Positions 1 through 8,654 of a DNA stretch of 64,000 bases are shown piece after piece (the stretch's first letter is position 1; every line of letters begins with the position of its first letter). Source of the stretch: an uncultured Pelagibacteraceae bacterium (GTDB lineage: Bacteria; Pseudomonadota; Alphaproteobacteria; Pelagibacterales; Pelagibacteraceae); the NCBI GenBank assembly GCA_902519945.1, contig CABYLY010000001.1:62001-126000 (forward strand), read 5' to 3'. The position numbers and the translations under genes are program-made. Below the pieces are notes generated by a model that saw only the letters and a program-made list of their open reading frames with translations, ran no database searches and had not been told where the DNA came from.

Positions 1-830
1 CTACTATCTTTTAAAAAAATATTTTTTAGTTTTTCTTTTTCTTTTAAGTTTGCTTTTTGAAATAACAAGATTATCGGCAGAGTGATTTTCCCTTCATAAA
101 AATCTTTCCCAATTTTTTTTCCAAAAAATTTTGTTCCAGAGTTATAATCTAAAGTATCATCAGCTATTTGGAACGTTAAACCCAAATTCCTTCCATAAAA
201 TTCTAAAGCTTCCTTTTTCTTTGTTGTCATGTCTGACAAAATTGCACCAACTTTGGTAGCTGCAGCAAATAATTCAGCAGTTTTTGCAGAGATTATTCTT
301 AAATAAGTTTCCTCTAACATATCTACCTCACCTCTATGCTGTAATTGTAGAACTTCACCTTGGACAATTTTAGAGGAAGTTGAAGATAATAATTTTAAGA
401 CCTCAATATTTCCATCATCTACCATCATTTCAAAACATCTACTAAGCAAATAATCGCCAACTAAAACAGAGGAATGGTTATCCCAAACTTTATTTAAAGT
501 TTTTCTTCCCCTTCTGATAGATCCATTATCAATTACATCATCATGCATCAAAGTTGCTGAGTGAATAAGTTCTACACAAGCAGCTAAATTTATATCTCTG
601 GTTCCTTTTGCATATCCACATAATTTTGAAGAACCTAGAGTTAGTAAAGCTCTCAATCTTTTTCCACCAGTACCAAGGTGATAATTTGTCATTTTCTGAA
701 CTAAGTCTACATTGCTCTCTAATTTAGAGTTTATTTTTTCTTCAACTAAAATTAATCTATCTTCAACAGAATTTTTAAGTTGAAAATACGAATTGTTAAT
801 TTTATTTTTTAACTGAATTACACTTCCCAT
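1..830 (-). CDS. ispB: Octaprenyl/polyprenyl diphosphate synthase, 3' end outside window
   Basis: This is a trans-isoprenyl diphosphate synthase, which elongates isopentenyl units to make the ubiquinone side chain. Reading the minus strand from ATG at 830-828 gives an open frame to the window edge, about 276 of an expected 320-340 residues, so the C-terminus is missing. Both aspartate-rich signatures are present: HDDVID in the first half (with the following RRGR) and QIADDTLDY in the second. GGKRLR and the Q in the second region are also typical. It is divergent from sppA across a 113-bp gap. The family call is secure; chain length (octa- or deca-prenyl) cannot be read from the sequence. Confidence 0.93.
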   Translation of the reverse strand, partial: MGSVIQLKNKINNSYFQLKNSVEDRLILVEEKINSKLESNVDLVQKMTNYHLGTGGKRLRALLTLGSSKLCGYAKGTRDINLAACVELIHSATLMHDDVIDNGSIRRGRKTLNKVWDNHSSVLVGDYLLSRCFEMMVDDGNIEVLKLLSSTSSKIVQGEVLQLQHRGEVDMLEETYLRIISAKTAELFAAATKVGAILSDMTTKKKEALEFYGRNLGLTFQIADDTLDYNSGTKFFGKKIGKDFYEGKITLPIILLFQKANLKEKEKLKNIFLKDS

Positions 831-863
831 TTAAAGTGCAAATTAGTATAAAAAGTTTCTTTT

Positions 864-908
864 GACACTTATCAATTGACGCACCTAAATCTTCAATTAT
901 AAGGTGTC
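864..908. promoter_or_regulatory. Imperfect dyad between divergent ispB and sppA, with a candidate sppA promoter inside
   Basis: The left arm GACACTTATCAATTGA (864-879) and the right arm TCAATTATAAGGTGTC (893-908) are inverted copies with one-base bulges. Overlapping them, TTGACG (876-881) and TATAAG (898-903) are 16 bp apart and read toward sppA, giving a predicted start near 910 and a leader of about 34 nt. On the minus strand, TATACT (850-845) is a possible ispB -10. The dyad and hexamers are seen; promoter and operator roles are inferred. Confidence 0.4.
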
Positions 909-943
909 TTTATATTCATATAAAAATTCTGTAAAGATTTAGT

Positions 944-1750
944 ATGTTCTCTTTTTTAAAAAAGAAAAAAATAGTTCCCCATATTAAGTTAAGTGGCATC
1001 ATTGGCAATGTAGGGAAATTTAAACAAGGCTTAGATTTGTCTAGTCAAGAGGAGATTATCTCTAAAGCTTTTTTGGTAAAAAAAGCTCCATGTGTGGCAA
1101 TAACGATAAATTCACCAGGAGGATCACCAGTTCAATCACATTTAATTCATGATTTTATAAAACAACAAGCAAAAAAAAATAAGAAAAAAGTGATAGTTTT
1201 TGCAGAAGATGTAGCAGCGTCTGGAGGTTATTTAATTGCATGTGCGGGAGATGAAATATTTGCAAATTCTAGCTCAATTATAGGATCAATAGGTGTAATT
1301 TATTCTTCATTTGGTTTTACAGAATTGATAAAAAAAATTGGGGTTGAAAGAAGAATTCATACAGCTGGAAAAAACAAAAGTACTCTAGATCCTTTTCAAG
1401 AGGAAAAAAAAGAAGATATCGAAAGATTAAAAAGTATTCAGCTAGACTTACATAAAAACTTTATAGATGTTGTTGAAAAAAGCAGAGGTTCAAAATTAAA
1501 GAAATCGGAAATAGAATTATTTTCTGGTGAGTTTTGGTCTGGTACTAAAGCTATGGATCTTGGTTTGATTGATGGAATAGGTAACGCAAATCAAATTTTG
1601 AGAGAAAAATTTGGAGAGGATATAGTTATCAAAAAATTTGAAAAAGCTAAAAGTTGGTTAAGTAGAAAACTATCATCGTCAACTGAACAAATCGATCAAT
1701 TTGCAAATATATTAGATGAAAAATCTGTTTGGCAGAAATATGGTCTCTAA
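944..1750 (+). CDS. sppA: Signal peptide peptidase SppA-like S49 serine protease (short form)
   Basis: This 268-residue S49-family serine protease belongs to the group that degrades cleaved signal peptides at or in the inner membrane. The nucleophile motif ASGGY places the catalytic Ser at about residue 93. The Lys in AGKNK, about residue 143, fits the partner of the Ser/Lys dyad. [10 protein letters not shown] follows as in other members. No convincing N-terminal transmembrane segment is visible, only a short basic MFSFLKKKK start, so it resembles the short single-domain alphaproteobacterial form rather than the long E. coli protein. It overlaps the start of glyQ by about 11 bases, which suggests co-transcription with the glycyl-tRNA synthetase genes. 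Confidence 0.88.
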   Translation: MFSFLKKKKIVPHIKLSGIIGNVGKFKQGLDLSSQEEIISKAFLVKKAPCVAITINSPGGSPVQSHLIHDFIKQQAKKNKKKVIVFAEDVAASGGYLIACAGDEIFANSSSIIGSIGVIYSSFGFTELIKKIGVERRIHTAGKNKSTLDPFQEEKKEDIERLKSIQLDLHKNFIDVVEKSRGSKLKKSEIELFSGEFWSGTKAMDLGLIDGIGNANQILREKFGEDIVIKKFEKAKSWLSRKLSSSTEQIDQFANILDEKSVWQKYGL

Positions 1751-2621
1751 AAAAATTCAAAAAAAACCTAAATTTCAAACTTTTCAAGATACAATTTTAA
1801 ATTTACAAAAGTTCTGGAGTAAACATGGTTGTGTTATTTTACAGCCTTATGATATGGAGGTTGGAGCTGGAACATTTCACCCAGCTACTACTCTGAGATC
1901 TCTTGGACCTAAACCATGGAAAGCAGCTTACGTTCAACCTTCCAGAAGACCAACAGATGGTAGGTATGGTGATAATCCGAATAGACTTCAGCATTATTAT
2001 CAATTTCAAGTTATTATTAAACCATCTCCATCAAATATTAAAAAACTATATTTAAATAGTTTATCAGTGATAGGCATTAATCACAAAGATCATGATATTA
2101 GATTTGTTGAAGATGACTGGGAAAGTCCGACTCTTGGAGCGGCTGGACTTGGATGGGAAGTGTGGTGTGATGGAATGGAAATAACACAGTTTACATATTT
2201 TCAACAAATGGCAGGCTTTCAATGCAAACCTGTTTCAGTTGAAATAACTTATGGACTTGAAAGAATTTGCATGTTTACGCAACAGAAAAAAAATGTTTAT
2301 GATTTAGTTTGGAACAATAATGGGGTAGATTATAGGGAGGTTTTTCACCAAGCTGAAAAAGAATTTTCTGCATATAATTTCGATCATGCTAATACAGAAA
2401 ATCTTTTAAAAATTTTTGACATGATTGAACACGAAGCAAAATCATTAGTTGAAAAAAAAATATCTTTACCAGCATATGATCAATGTTTAAAAGCAAGCCA
2501 TGTATTTAATTTATTAGATGCAAGAGGTGTAATTAGTGTTACACAGAGAGCTGAATACATTAGTAGAATTAGAGAAATTACGAAACTAGTAGCAGAAACT
2601 TGGATTGATACACAAAAGTAG
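1740..2621 (+). CDS. glyQ: Glycyl-tRNA synthetase alpha subunit
   Basis: This is the catalytic alpha chain of the bacterial alpha2beta2 glycyl-tRNA synthetase, which charges tRNA-Gly in the cytoplasm. The conserved block [18 protein letters not shown], then [20 protein letters not shown] and [20 protein letters not shown], are diagnostic. Starting at the ATG at 1740 gives 293 residues, matching the family length of about 300; an upstream ATG at 1716 would only add eight residues inside sppA. The gene overlaps the sppA stop and is followed one base later by glyS. Type-II heterotetrameric GlyRS is the usual form in proteobacteria. Confidence 0.96.
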   Translation: MVSKKIQKKPKFQTFQDTILNLQKFWSKHGCVILQPYDMEVGAGTFHPATTLRSLGPKPWKAAYVQPSRRPTDGRYGDNPNRLQHYYQFQVIIKPSPSNIKKLYLNSLSVIGINHKDHDIRFVEDDWESPTLGAAGLGWEVWCDGMEITQFTYFQQMAGFQCKPVSVEITYGLERICMFTQQKKNVYDLVWNNNGVDYREVFHQAEKEFSAYNFDHANTENLLKIFDMIEHEAKSLVEKKISLPAYDQCLKASHVFNLLDARGVISVTQRAEYISRIREITKLVAETWIDTQK

Positions 2622-2622
2622 A

Positions 2623-4695
2623 ATGTCAGAATTTTTTTTAGAGCTTTTTAGTGAAGAAATTCCGGCCGGACTTCAAAAAAGTTTAAGAGAAAAAATTTTA
2701 GATGACTTCAAAAGTTTTTTTAATAAAAAATCTATTAAATCCAAAAAAAGTTTCTCACTATCTTGTCCTAACAGAGTGGTTGTAGTTTTTGAGGGTTTAG
2801 ATAAGTTTATAAAAATTAAATCTGAGGAAATTAGAGGACCAAATGTTGACTCCCCACCCCAAGCTCTTGAGGGATTTATCCGATCTAACAACATTAATAG
2901 AATAGATTTATTTAAAAAAAAAACTGAAAGGGGCGAATTTTATTTTTATAAAACAAAATCAAAATCATTAAAGACACATGATTTATTAAAAGAATTTATT
3001 CCAAAAATTTTAGAAAGTTATCAATGGAAAAAGTCAATGAAATGGGGTGAATATGACTTAAATTGGGGCAGACCTCTAAAATCAATCTTATCAATATTTG
3101 ATAAAAATGTAATCAATTTTGATTTTCATCATCTTGTCTCTTCAAACTCAACTTTTATAGATAAGGATCTCGAGGAAAAGAAAAAAACATTTTATGATTT
3201 TAAAACTTATGAAAAATTTTTTGAAAAACAAGGGGTTTATGTTGATCAAAATAAAAGACTTAAAATAATAAACCGAAATTTTTTAAAAATTTTAAATAAA
3301 AAACGACTAAAAATAAGTAATAATTTTAAATTAATGGATGAAGTTGTTAATTTGGTAGATAGCCCAAATATTTTATTATGTAGCTTTGATAAAAAATTTT
3401 TATCAATTCCTAAGGAAATTCTAATTTTAACAATGGAATCGCATCAAAAGTATTTTCCAACTTTTAATGAAAAAAATGAAATAACCAATGAATTTTTGAT
3501 TGTCTCAAATATTAAAGATCATAAAGGCCTAGTTAAAACAGGTAATGAAAGAGTAGTTGAAGCAAGACTGAATGATGCAGAATTCTTTTGGGATAAAGAT
3601 AAATCTCGTAATCTATTTAAAAAAATCTCAGAATTAAAATCTATTAGTTTTTTCAAGGGTCTAGGAAATTATTTTGATAAAGTGCAGAGAATGAGAAGGC
3701 TTGGTGGGATGATTTCGGATGAATTATTAATCAGTAAAGAAAAAGTTGAATTGTCAGCATCGATTTGTAAAACAGATTTAACTTCAGAAATAGTTGGTGA
3801 ATTTCCTGAACTCCAAGGTATAATGGGTGGATATTTCTCAGCTTATCAGGGATTTGATAAAGATGTTTCGTTAGCATTAGCAGAGCAGTATTTGCCAATA
3901 GGGTTAAATTCAAGCGTTCCTAGAAATCCATTTAGTGTATCATTATCGATTACAGATAAGTTAGATACTTTAGTGGGTTTTTTTGGTGTTAATGAAAAAC
4001 CTACAAGCTCAAAAGATCCTTTTGCTCTTAGAAGAATAGCACTTGGTATAATTAGAACTTTAATTGAGAATAAAAAAAATTTAAAAATAAATAGCTTATT
4101 GAGCTATTCTACAAATTTATACGAGGATCAAAATTTTAATTTCAATAATAAAAATTTACAAAAAGAATTAAATGAATTTTTAAAAGATAGATTTAAATAT
4201 TATTTAAAAGAAAAGGAAATACGATATGACATAATTGAAGCAATAATTTCATCATTTTCTTTAAATGAAATATATTCGTCTTATGATAAAGCAAGATGTC
4301 TAAATAAAATCATAAATAATAAAATTGGAGAAGATATTATTTCAACATTCAAAAGAGCTTCAAACATATTAGAAAATGAGATGAAAAATAATCGAATTGA
4401 GATTGATGATTCAACTGATCCTGGAATTTTCAAAACTGATTTTGAAAGAAACTTATATAAAAAAATTAATGAAATTAAAAAGTACTTTTCTGCTGTTAAT
4501 AATGATGAAAATTATGAAAAATCTTTGTCAATTTTAGCTAACGCGAGAAAAGAAGTTTTTGATTTTTTCGATAATGTTAAAGTGAATGAGGAAAATGAAA
4601 CTTTAAGAAAAAATCGTTTGGAACTTATTAATATGTTATGTAAAACCTTTTCAAATTTTATAAATTTTCAATTGTTAAAAGCAAGTTATGAATAA
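2623..4695 (+). CDS. glyS: Glycyl-tRNA synthetase beta subunit
   Basis: This is the beta chain of glycyl-tRNA synthetase, which carries tRNA-binding and HD-like domains and works with GlyQ. The N-terminus FFLELFSEEIPAGLQ is the conserved start of the family. MKWGEYDLNWGRPLKSIL, MESHQKYFP and ARLNDAEFFWDKD are also typical. The ATG at 2623, one base after the glyQ stop, gives 690 residues, essentially the family length. The C-terminal region is very lysine-, asparagine- and isoleucine-rich, as expected for an AT-rich genome, but no break is seen. It overlaps the start of ppdK by eight bases. Confidence 0.96.
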   Translation: MSEFFLELFSEEIPAGLQKSLREKILDDFKSFFNKKSIKSKKSFSLSCPNRVVVVFEGLDKFIKIKSEEIRGPNVDSPPQALEGFIRSNNINRIDLFKKKTERGEFYFYKTKSKSLKTHDLLKEFIPKILESYQWKKSMKWGEYDLNWGRPLKSILSIFDKNVINFDFHHLVSSNSTFIDKDLEEKKKTFYDFKTYEKFFEKQGVYVDQNKRLKIINRNFLKILNKKRLKISNNFKLMDEVVNLVDSPNILLCSFDKKFLSIPKEILILTMESHQKYFPTFNEKNEITNEFLIVSNIKDHKGLVKTGNERVVEARLNDAEFFWDKDKSRNLFKKISELKSISFFKGLGNYFDKVQRMRRLGGMISDELLISKEKVELSASICKTDLTSEIVGEFPELQGIMGGYFSAYQGFDKDVSLALAEQYLPIGLNSSVPRNPFSVSLSITDKLDTLVGFFGVNEKPTSSKDPFALRRIALGIIRTLIENKKNLKINSLLSYSTNLYEDQNFNFNNKNLQKELNEFLKDRFKYYLKEKEIRYDIIEAIISSFSLNEIYSSYDKARCLNKIINNKIGEDIISTFKRASNILENEMKNNRIEIDDSTDPGIFKTDFERNLYKKINEIKKYFSAVNNDENYEKSLSILANARKEVFDFFDNVKVNEENETLRKNRLELINMLCKTFSNFINFQLLKASYE

Positions 4696-7348
4696 GTTGA
4701 TTTTAAACTTTAAGTCTAAAGACACAAAAAAGATAAAGCTCCCTAAAAATCTTTTAGGAGGTAAAGGGGCTAATCTATCTGAAATGGGTAGAATGGGATT
4801 ACCCGTACCTCCCGGATTTACAATATCTACAGCAGTATGTGAGATATTTTATAAAGATAAAAAAAAATTAAATTCAAAATTGATTAACCAAATTAAGAGA
4901 GAAATTAAAGTAATAGAGAAAGATGTCTCTAAAAAATTTGGTGATCTAAAAAATCCTCTTCTTTTGTCAGTTAGATCAGGAGCAAGAGTTTCAATGCCTG
5001 GTATGATGGATACAATTTTAAATCTTGGTTTGAACGATAAGACAGTTGTTGCGCTTGCCAAAAAAACCTCAAACGGAAGATTTGCTAAGGATAGCTATAG
5101 AAGATTTATTCAAATGTATGGCAATGTAGTAATGGGCGTTGAAAGTTATCATTTTGAGGAATTAATTGAAAATTATAAGCTAACAAAAGGTGTTCTTCTA
5201 GATACTGATTTAGATGAGGAAGATTGGGATGGGCTTATAAAAGATTTTAAGAATACAGTTAAAGAAAAATCTAAGAAAGATTTTCCACAAGATGTTTATC
5301 AACAATTGTTTGGTGCTATAAGTGCAGTATTTTTATCCTGGGAAAGTAATCGTGCAAAAATTTATAGAAAATTAAACCAGATTCCGTCTGAATGGGGAAC
5401 TGCAGTAAATGTTCAGTCTATGGTTTTTGGAAATATGGGAAATGATTGTGCTACAGGTGTAGTCTTTACAAGAAATCCATCAGATGGATCAAACGATATT
5501 TATGGTGAGTATCTTATTAACGCTCAAGGAGAAGATGTAGTTGCAGGTACAAGAACACCTCAATACATCACAAAAAAAGCAAAGAAAGAAGCTAAAGTTA
5601 GTGAGGCATCGATGGAGGAGTCAATGCCAAAAGTTTATAAGGAATTGCATATAATTTTAAAGAAATTGGAGAAACATTATAAAGATATGCAAGATGTAGA
5701 GTTTACAGTTGAAAAAAGTAAACTTTGGATTTTACAAACCAGATCTGGCAAAAGAACTTCAAAATCAGCTGTAAAGATTGCTGTAGATATGGTTAAAGAA
5801 AAGTTAATATCAAAAAATGATGCCATTCTAAGAATAGATCCTAATTCTCTAGATACATTACTACATCCGACTTTGAATGAGCAAAGCAATTTTAAAGTGA
5901 TTGCAAACGGACTTCCTGCATCTCCGGGTGCTGCAAGTGGAAAAGTAGTTTTTACCTCTGAGGAAGCAGAAAGATTAAATGATATGATGCAAGATACAAT
6001 TTTAGTAAGAATTGAAACATCACCAGAGGATATTCAAGGTATGCATGCTGCAAAGGGAATTTTAACTGCAAGAGGTGGTATGACAAGTCATGCTGCTGTG
6101 GTTGCAAGAGGGATGGGGCGACCATGTGTTTCTGGATCAAGTGAAATTGACATTAACTATGATCAAAAAATATTTAAAACTTCATCAGTTGAAATTAAAG
6201 AGGGTGATGTCATTACTATTGATGGATCTACTGGAAGAATAATTCAAGGAGAAGTACCTACTGTAAAACCTGAAATTTCGGGTGATTTTTCAAAACTTAT
6301 GGGTTGGGCGGATAATATTAGGAAACTGAAAGTTAGAACTAATTCGGAAACACCATTAGACACAAAGACTGCAAGAGATTTTGGTGCAGAAGGAATAGGT
6401 CTTTGTAGAACTGAACATATGTTCTTTGATGAAGAGAGAATACAATCTGTTAGAGAAATGATTTTATCAAAAACTTTAGAGGATAGAGCTAGAGCGCTTG
6501 AGAAGCTTTTGCCACATCAAAAAAAAGATTTTGTAGAAATATTTAAGATTATGCATGGTCTACCTGTCACAGTTAGATTACTTGATCCACCTTTGCATGA
6601 ATTTTTACCAAGGTCAGAAAAAGAAATTTCCGAAATTTCAAAAGTGGTAGGAGCAGATTTAAATGATATAAAAAGTAGAATCGATGAGCTTCATGAACAA
6701 AATCCTATGTTAGGGCATAGAGGTTGTAGATTAGGCATATCTTTTCCTGAAATTTATGAAATGCAATGTCGTGCAATTTTTGAGGCATTATCTGAATTAA
6801 AAAAAGATAAGCAAAAATTTGCTTTTCCAGAAATTATGATTCCACTTGTTTCTACTGAAGCTGAAATAAAAATTATGAAAGATTTAGTGATAAGAGTTGC
6901 TAGACAAGTAGAAAGAGAGAATAAAGTAAAAGTAGATTATCTAGTAGGAACAATGATTGAACTTCCTAGAGCAGCGATCAAAGCTAGAGAAATTGCAAAA
7001 CACGCAGAATTTTTTAGTTTTGGGACAAATGATTTGACTCAAACAACTTTTGGAATAAGCCGAGATGATAGTGGAAAATTTTTAAATGACTACATTGAGA
7101 ATAAAATTTTTTCTATTGATCCATTCGTATCAATTGATGAAGGAGTTGAGGATTTAGTCAAAATAGCAGTCTTTAAAGGAAAAGAACAAAATAAAAAAAT
7201 TAAATTAGGAATTTGTGGTGAACATGGAGGAGATCCAAAAAGTATTAATTTTTGCTCTAGAGCTGGTTTACATTATGTATCTTGTTCACCATATAGAGTA
7301 CCAATAGCCAGGTTAGCTGCAGCTCAAGCAGAGTTAAAGAGGAAGTAA
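4688..7348 (+). CDS. ppdK: Pyruvate, phosphate dikinase
   Basis: PPDK interconverts pyruvate + ATP + Pi with phosphoenolpyruvate + AMP + PPi, linking glycolysis and gluconeogenesis at low energy cost. The 886-residue protein has the N-terminal ATP-grasp region (LLGGKGANLSEMGRMGLPVPPGF), the swivelling phosphohistidine domain (GGMTSHAAVVARGMGRPCVSG region, catalytic His about residue 468) and the C-terminal TIM barrel (SFGTNDLTQTTFGISRDD, GICGEHGGDP). The length matches the family, and the family's SRDD signature separates it from PEP synthase. It overlaps glyS by eight bases and so is the last gene of the sppA-glyQ-glyS-ppdK run. It converges on ssrA; a T10 tract at 7365-7374 lies 17 bp past its stop and could end transcription. 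Confidence 0.96.
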   Translation: MNKLILNFKSKDTKKIKLPKNLLGGKGANLSEMGRMGLPVPPGFTISTAVCEIFYKDKKKLNSKLINQIKREIKVIEKDVSKKFGDLKNPLLLSVRSGARVSMPGMMDTILNLGLNDKTVVALAKKTSNGRFAKDSYRRFIQMYGNVVMGVESYHFEELIENYKLTKGVLLDTDLDEEDWDGLIKDFKNTVKEKSKKDFPQDVYQQLFGAISAVFLSWESNRAKIYRKLNQIPSEWGTAVNVQSMVFGNMGNDCATGVVFTRNPSDGSNDIYGEYLINAQGEDVVAGTRTPQYITKKAKKEAKVSEASMEESMPKVYKELHIILKKLEKHYKDMQDVEFTVEKSKLWILQTRSGKRTSKSAVKIAVDMVKEKLISKNDAILRIDPNSLDTLLHPTLNEQSNFKVIANGLPASPGAASGKVVFTSEEAERLNDMMQDTILVRIETSPEDIQGMHAAKGILTARGGMTSHAAVVARGMGRPCVSGSSEIDINYDQKIFKTSSVEIKEGDVITIDGSTGRIIQGEVPTVKPEISGDFSKLMGWADNIRKLKVRTNSETPLDTKTARDFGAEGIGLCRTEHMFFDEERIQSVREMILSKTLEDRARALEKLLPHQKKDFVEIFKIMHGLPVTVRLLDPPLHEFLPRSEKEISEISKVVGADLNDIKSRIDELHEQNPMLGHRGCRLGISFPEIYEMQCRAIFEALSELKKDKQKFAFPEIMIPLVSTEAEIKIMKDLVIRVARQVERENKVKVDYLVGTMIELPRAAIKAREIAKHAEFFSFGTNDLTQTTFGISRDDSGKFLNDYIENKIFSIDPFVSIDEGVEDLVKIAVFKGKEQNKKIKLGICGEHGGDPKSINFCSRAGLHYVSCSPYRVPIARLAAAQAELKRK

Positions 7349-7376
7349 AAAATTATTTAATCACTTTTTTTTTTAA

Positions 7377-7640
7377 GGGGCGTTCTGTTGCCAGGTGCCC
7401 CGAACCCCGTCTACAAAATTAACAAAGTTAATTATGCAGCAAGTGCGTAACTTTCGTTAGCAATTATAAAATAGCCCTTTACGGAGGTACAATTCCGAAC
7501 GAAAGAATAGCCTTTAGTCACCCGTCGAATCTATGTCACCCCCATAAGTTGTAAATGGTGGAGGTGGTGGGTACTGCCCCCACGTCCGCAATGGTTATTA
7601 CGAAATTCGTTTATCGTCATAGTTGGAAAACCAACGTGAT
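7377..7640 (-). ncRNA. ssrA: Transfer-messenger RNA, circularly permuted two-piece form
   Basis: tmRNA rescues stalled ribosomes and tags the nascent protein for proteolysis. On the minus strand the order is permuted. The acceptor piece (about 7640-7556) carries GGAC, then a T-arm with stem GTGGG/CCCAC and loop GGCAGTA, then CACCTCC-A-CCA. A 12-nt spacer follows, then the coding piece starting at 7543 with GGGGGTGACATAGATTCGAC. GGGGGTG pairs with CACCTCC (one G-U), closing a seven-pair acceptor stem. The resume codon GCT opens a tag reading ANESYALAA-stop (about 7463-7434). A hairpin AATTAAC/GTTAATT follows, then an H-type pseudoknot (GTTC...GAAC interleaved with GGGGC...GCCCC) ending near 7377. 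A hairpin at 7635-7622 probably marks the precursor 5' side. The ends are approximate. Confidence 0.93.
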
Positions 7641-7679
7641 TAATATAAAAGTAATTGTTTAAGATTCAATATATTATTC

Positions 7680-8627
7680 ATGAAATTAACTAAGGAACAA
7701 CAACAAGAAATTAAAGATCAACAGTCTCAAGAAAATAAAACTAAAAGAGTTACTGTAGCAGATCTTGAAAATATCCTTTATGAGGCAATCCCTATTTTAG
7801 ACCATGGTTTTATTAGAGTAATTGATTACATGGGGGATGATACATCTATAGTTCAAGCCGCAAGAGTCTCCTACGGTAAAGGCACCAAAAAAGTTTCAAC
7901 AGACTCGGGTTTAATAAAATATTTAATGAGACACTGGCATAGCACTCCATTTGAAATGTGTGAAATAAAGTATCATGTTAAACTGCCAATTTTTATTGCA
8001 AGACAATGGATCAGACATAGAACAGCGAATGTAAATGAGTATTCTGCAAGATACTCTATTTTGGATAAAGAATTTTATTTACCTGCTGTTGAAAATTTAG
8101 CTGCCCAATCTCAAAGTAACAGACAAGGAAGAGGCGATGTACTTACAGGAGATCAAGCAAAAAAAGTTTTAGATTTATTAAAAAAAGATGCTGAACAAAC
8201 TTATGATAATTATGAAACTATGCTAAACGAGCGATATGATGGTTCAGTAATTGATGAAAAACAGGTAGGTTTAGCAAGAGAGCTTGCAAGAATGAATTTA
8301 ACTTTAAACACCTATACACAGTGGTACTGGAAGACAGATCTTTTAAATTTGATGAATTTTTTAAGACTTAGAGCAGATCATCACGCTCAATATGAAATCA
8401 GAGCTTATGCAGATGCTATGCTTGATACAGTAAAAAAATGGGTTCCAATTACATATGATGCATTTATGGATTATAGAGTGGGTGGAACTGAAGTGTCCTC
8501 AAAAGGCAAAAAGATAATTCAAAAATTGATTAGTGGGGAAGAAATTGATGCTGAAAAATCAGGACTATCTAAGCGAGAATGGAATGAGTTAATGATTGCT
8601 TTTGATCTAAAAGATAAGTTGATATAG
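7680..8627 (+). CDS. thyX: Flavin-dependent thymidylate synthase
   Basis: ThyX makes dTMP from dUMP using methylene-tetrahydrofolate, with FAD and NADPH as reductant system. The family signature RHRx7S is present as [11 protein letters not shown] (about residues 112-122), followed by ARYS. The 315-residue length fits alphaproteobacterial ThyX. The start at 7680 lies about 40 bp from the 5' end of the divergent ssrA gene, so the two genes must share a compact bidirectional promoter region. No thyA is present in this window. Confidence 0.95.
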   Translation: MKLTKEQQQEIKDQQSQENKTKRVTVADLENILYEAIPILDHGFIRVIDYMGDDTSIVQAARVSYGKGTKKVSTDSGLIKYLMRHWHSTPFEMCEIKYHVKLPIFIARQWIRHRTANVNEYSARYSILDKEFYLPAVENLAAQSQSNRQGRGDVLTGDQAKKVLDLLKKDAEQTYDNYETMLNERYDGSVIDEKQVGLARELARMNLTLNTYTQWYWKTDLLNLMNFLRLRADHHAQYEIRAYADAMLDTVKKWVPITYDAFMDYRVGGTEVSSKGKKIIQKLISGEEIDAEKSGLSKREWNELMIAFDLKDKLI

Positions 8628-8654
8628 TCCACCAAAAAAAAATATAAACTATCA

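Noticed and set aside
2605..2623. Upstream start for glyS at 2605
   Set aside because: It would overlap the end of glyQ and add a non-conserved MIHKSR; the ATG at 2623 matches the conserved family N-terminus.
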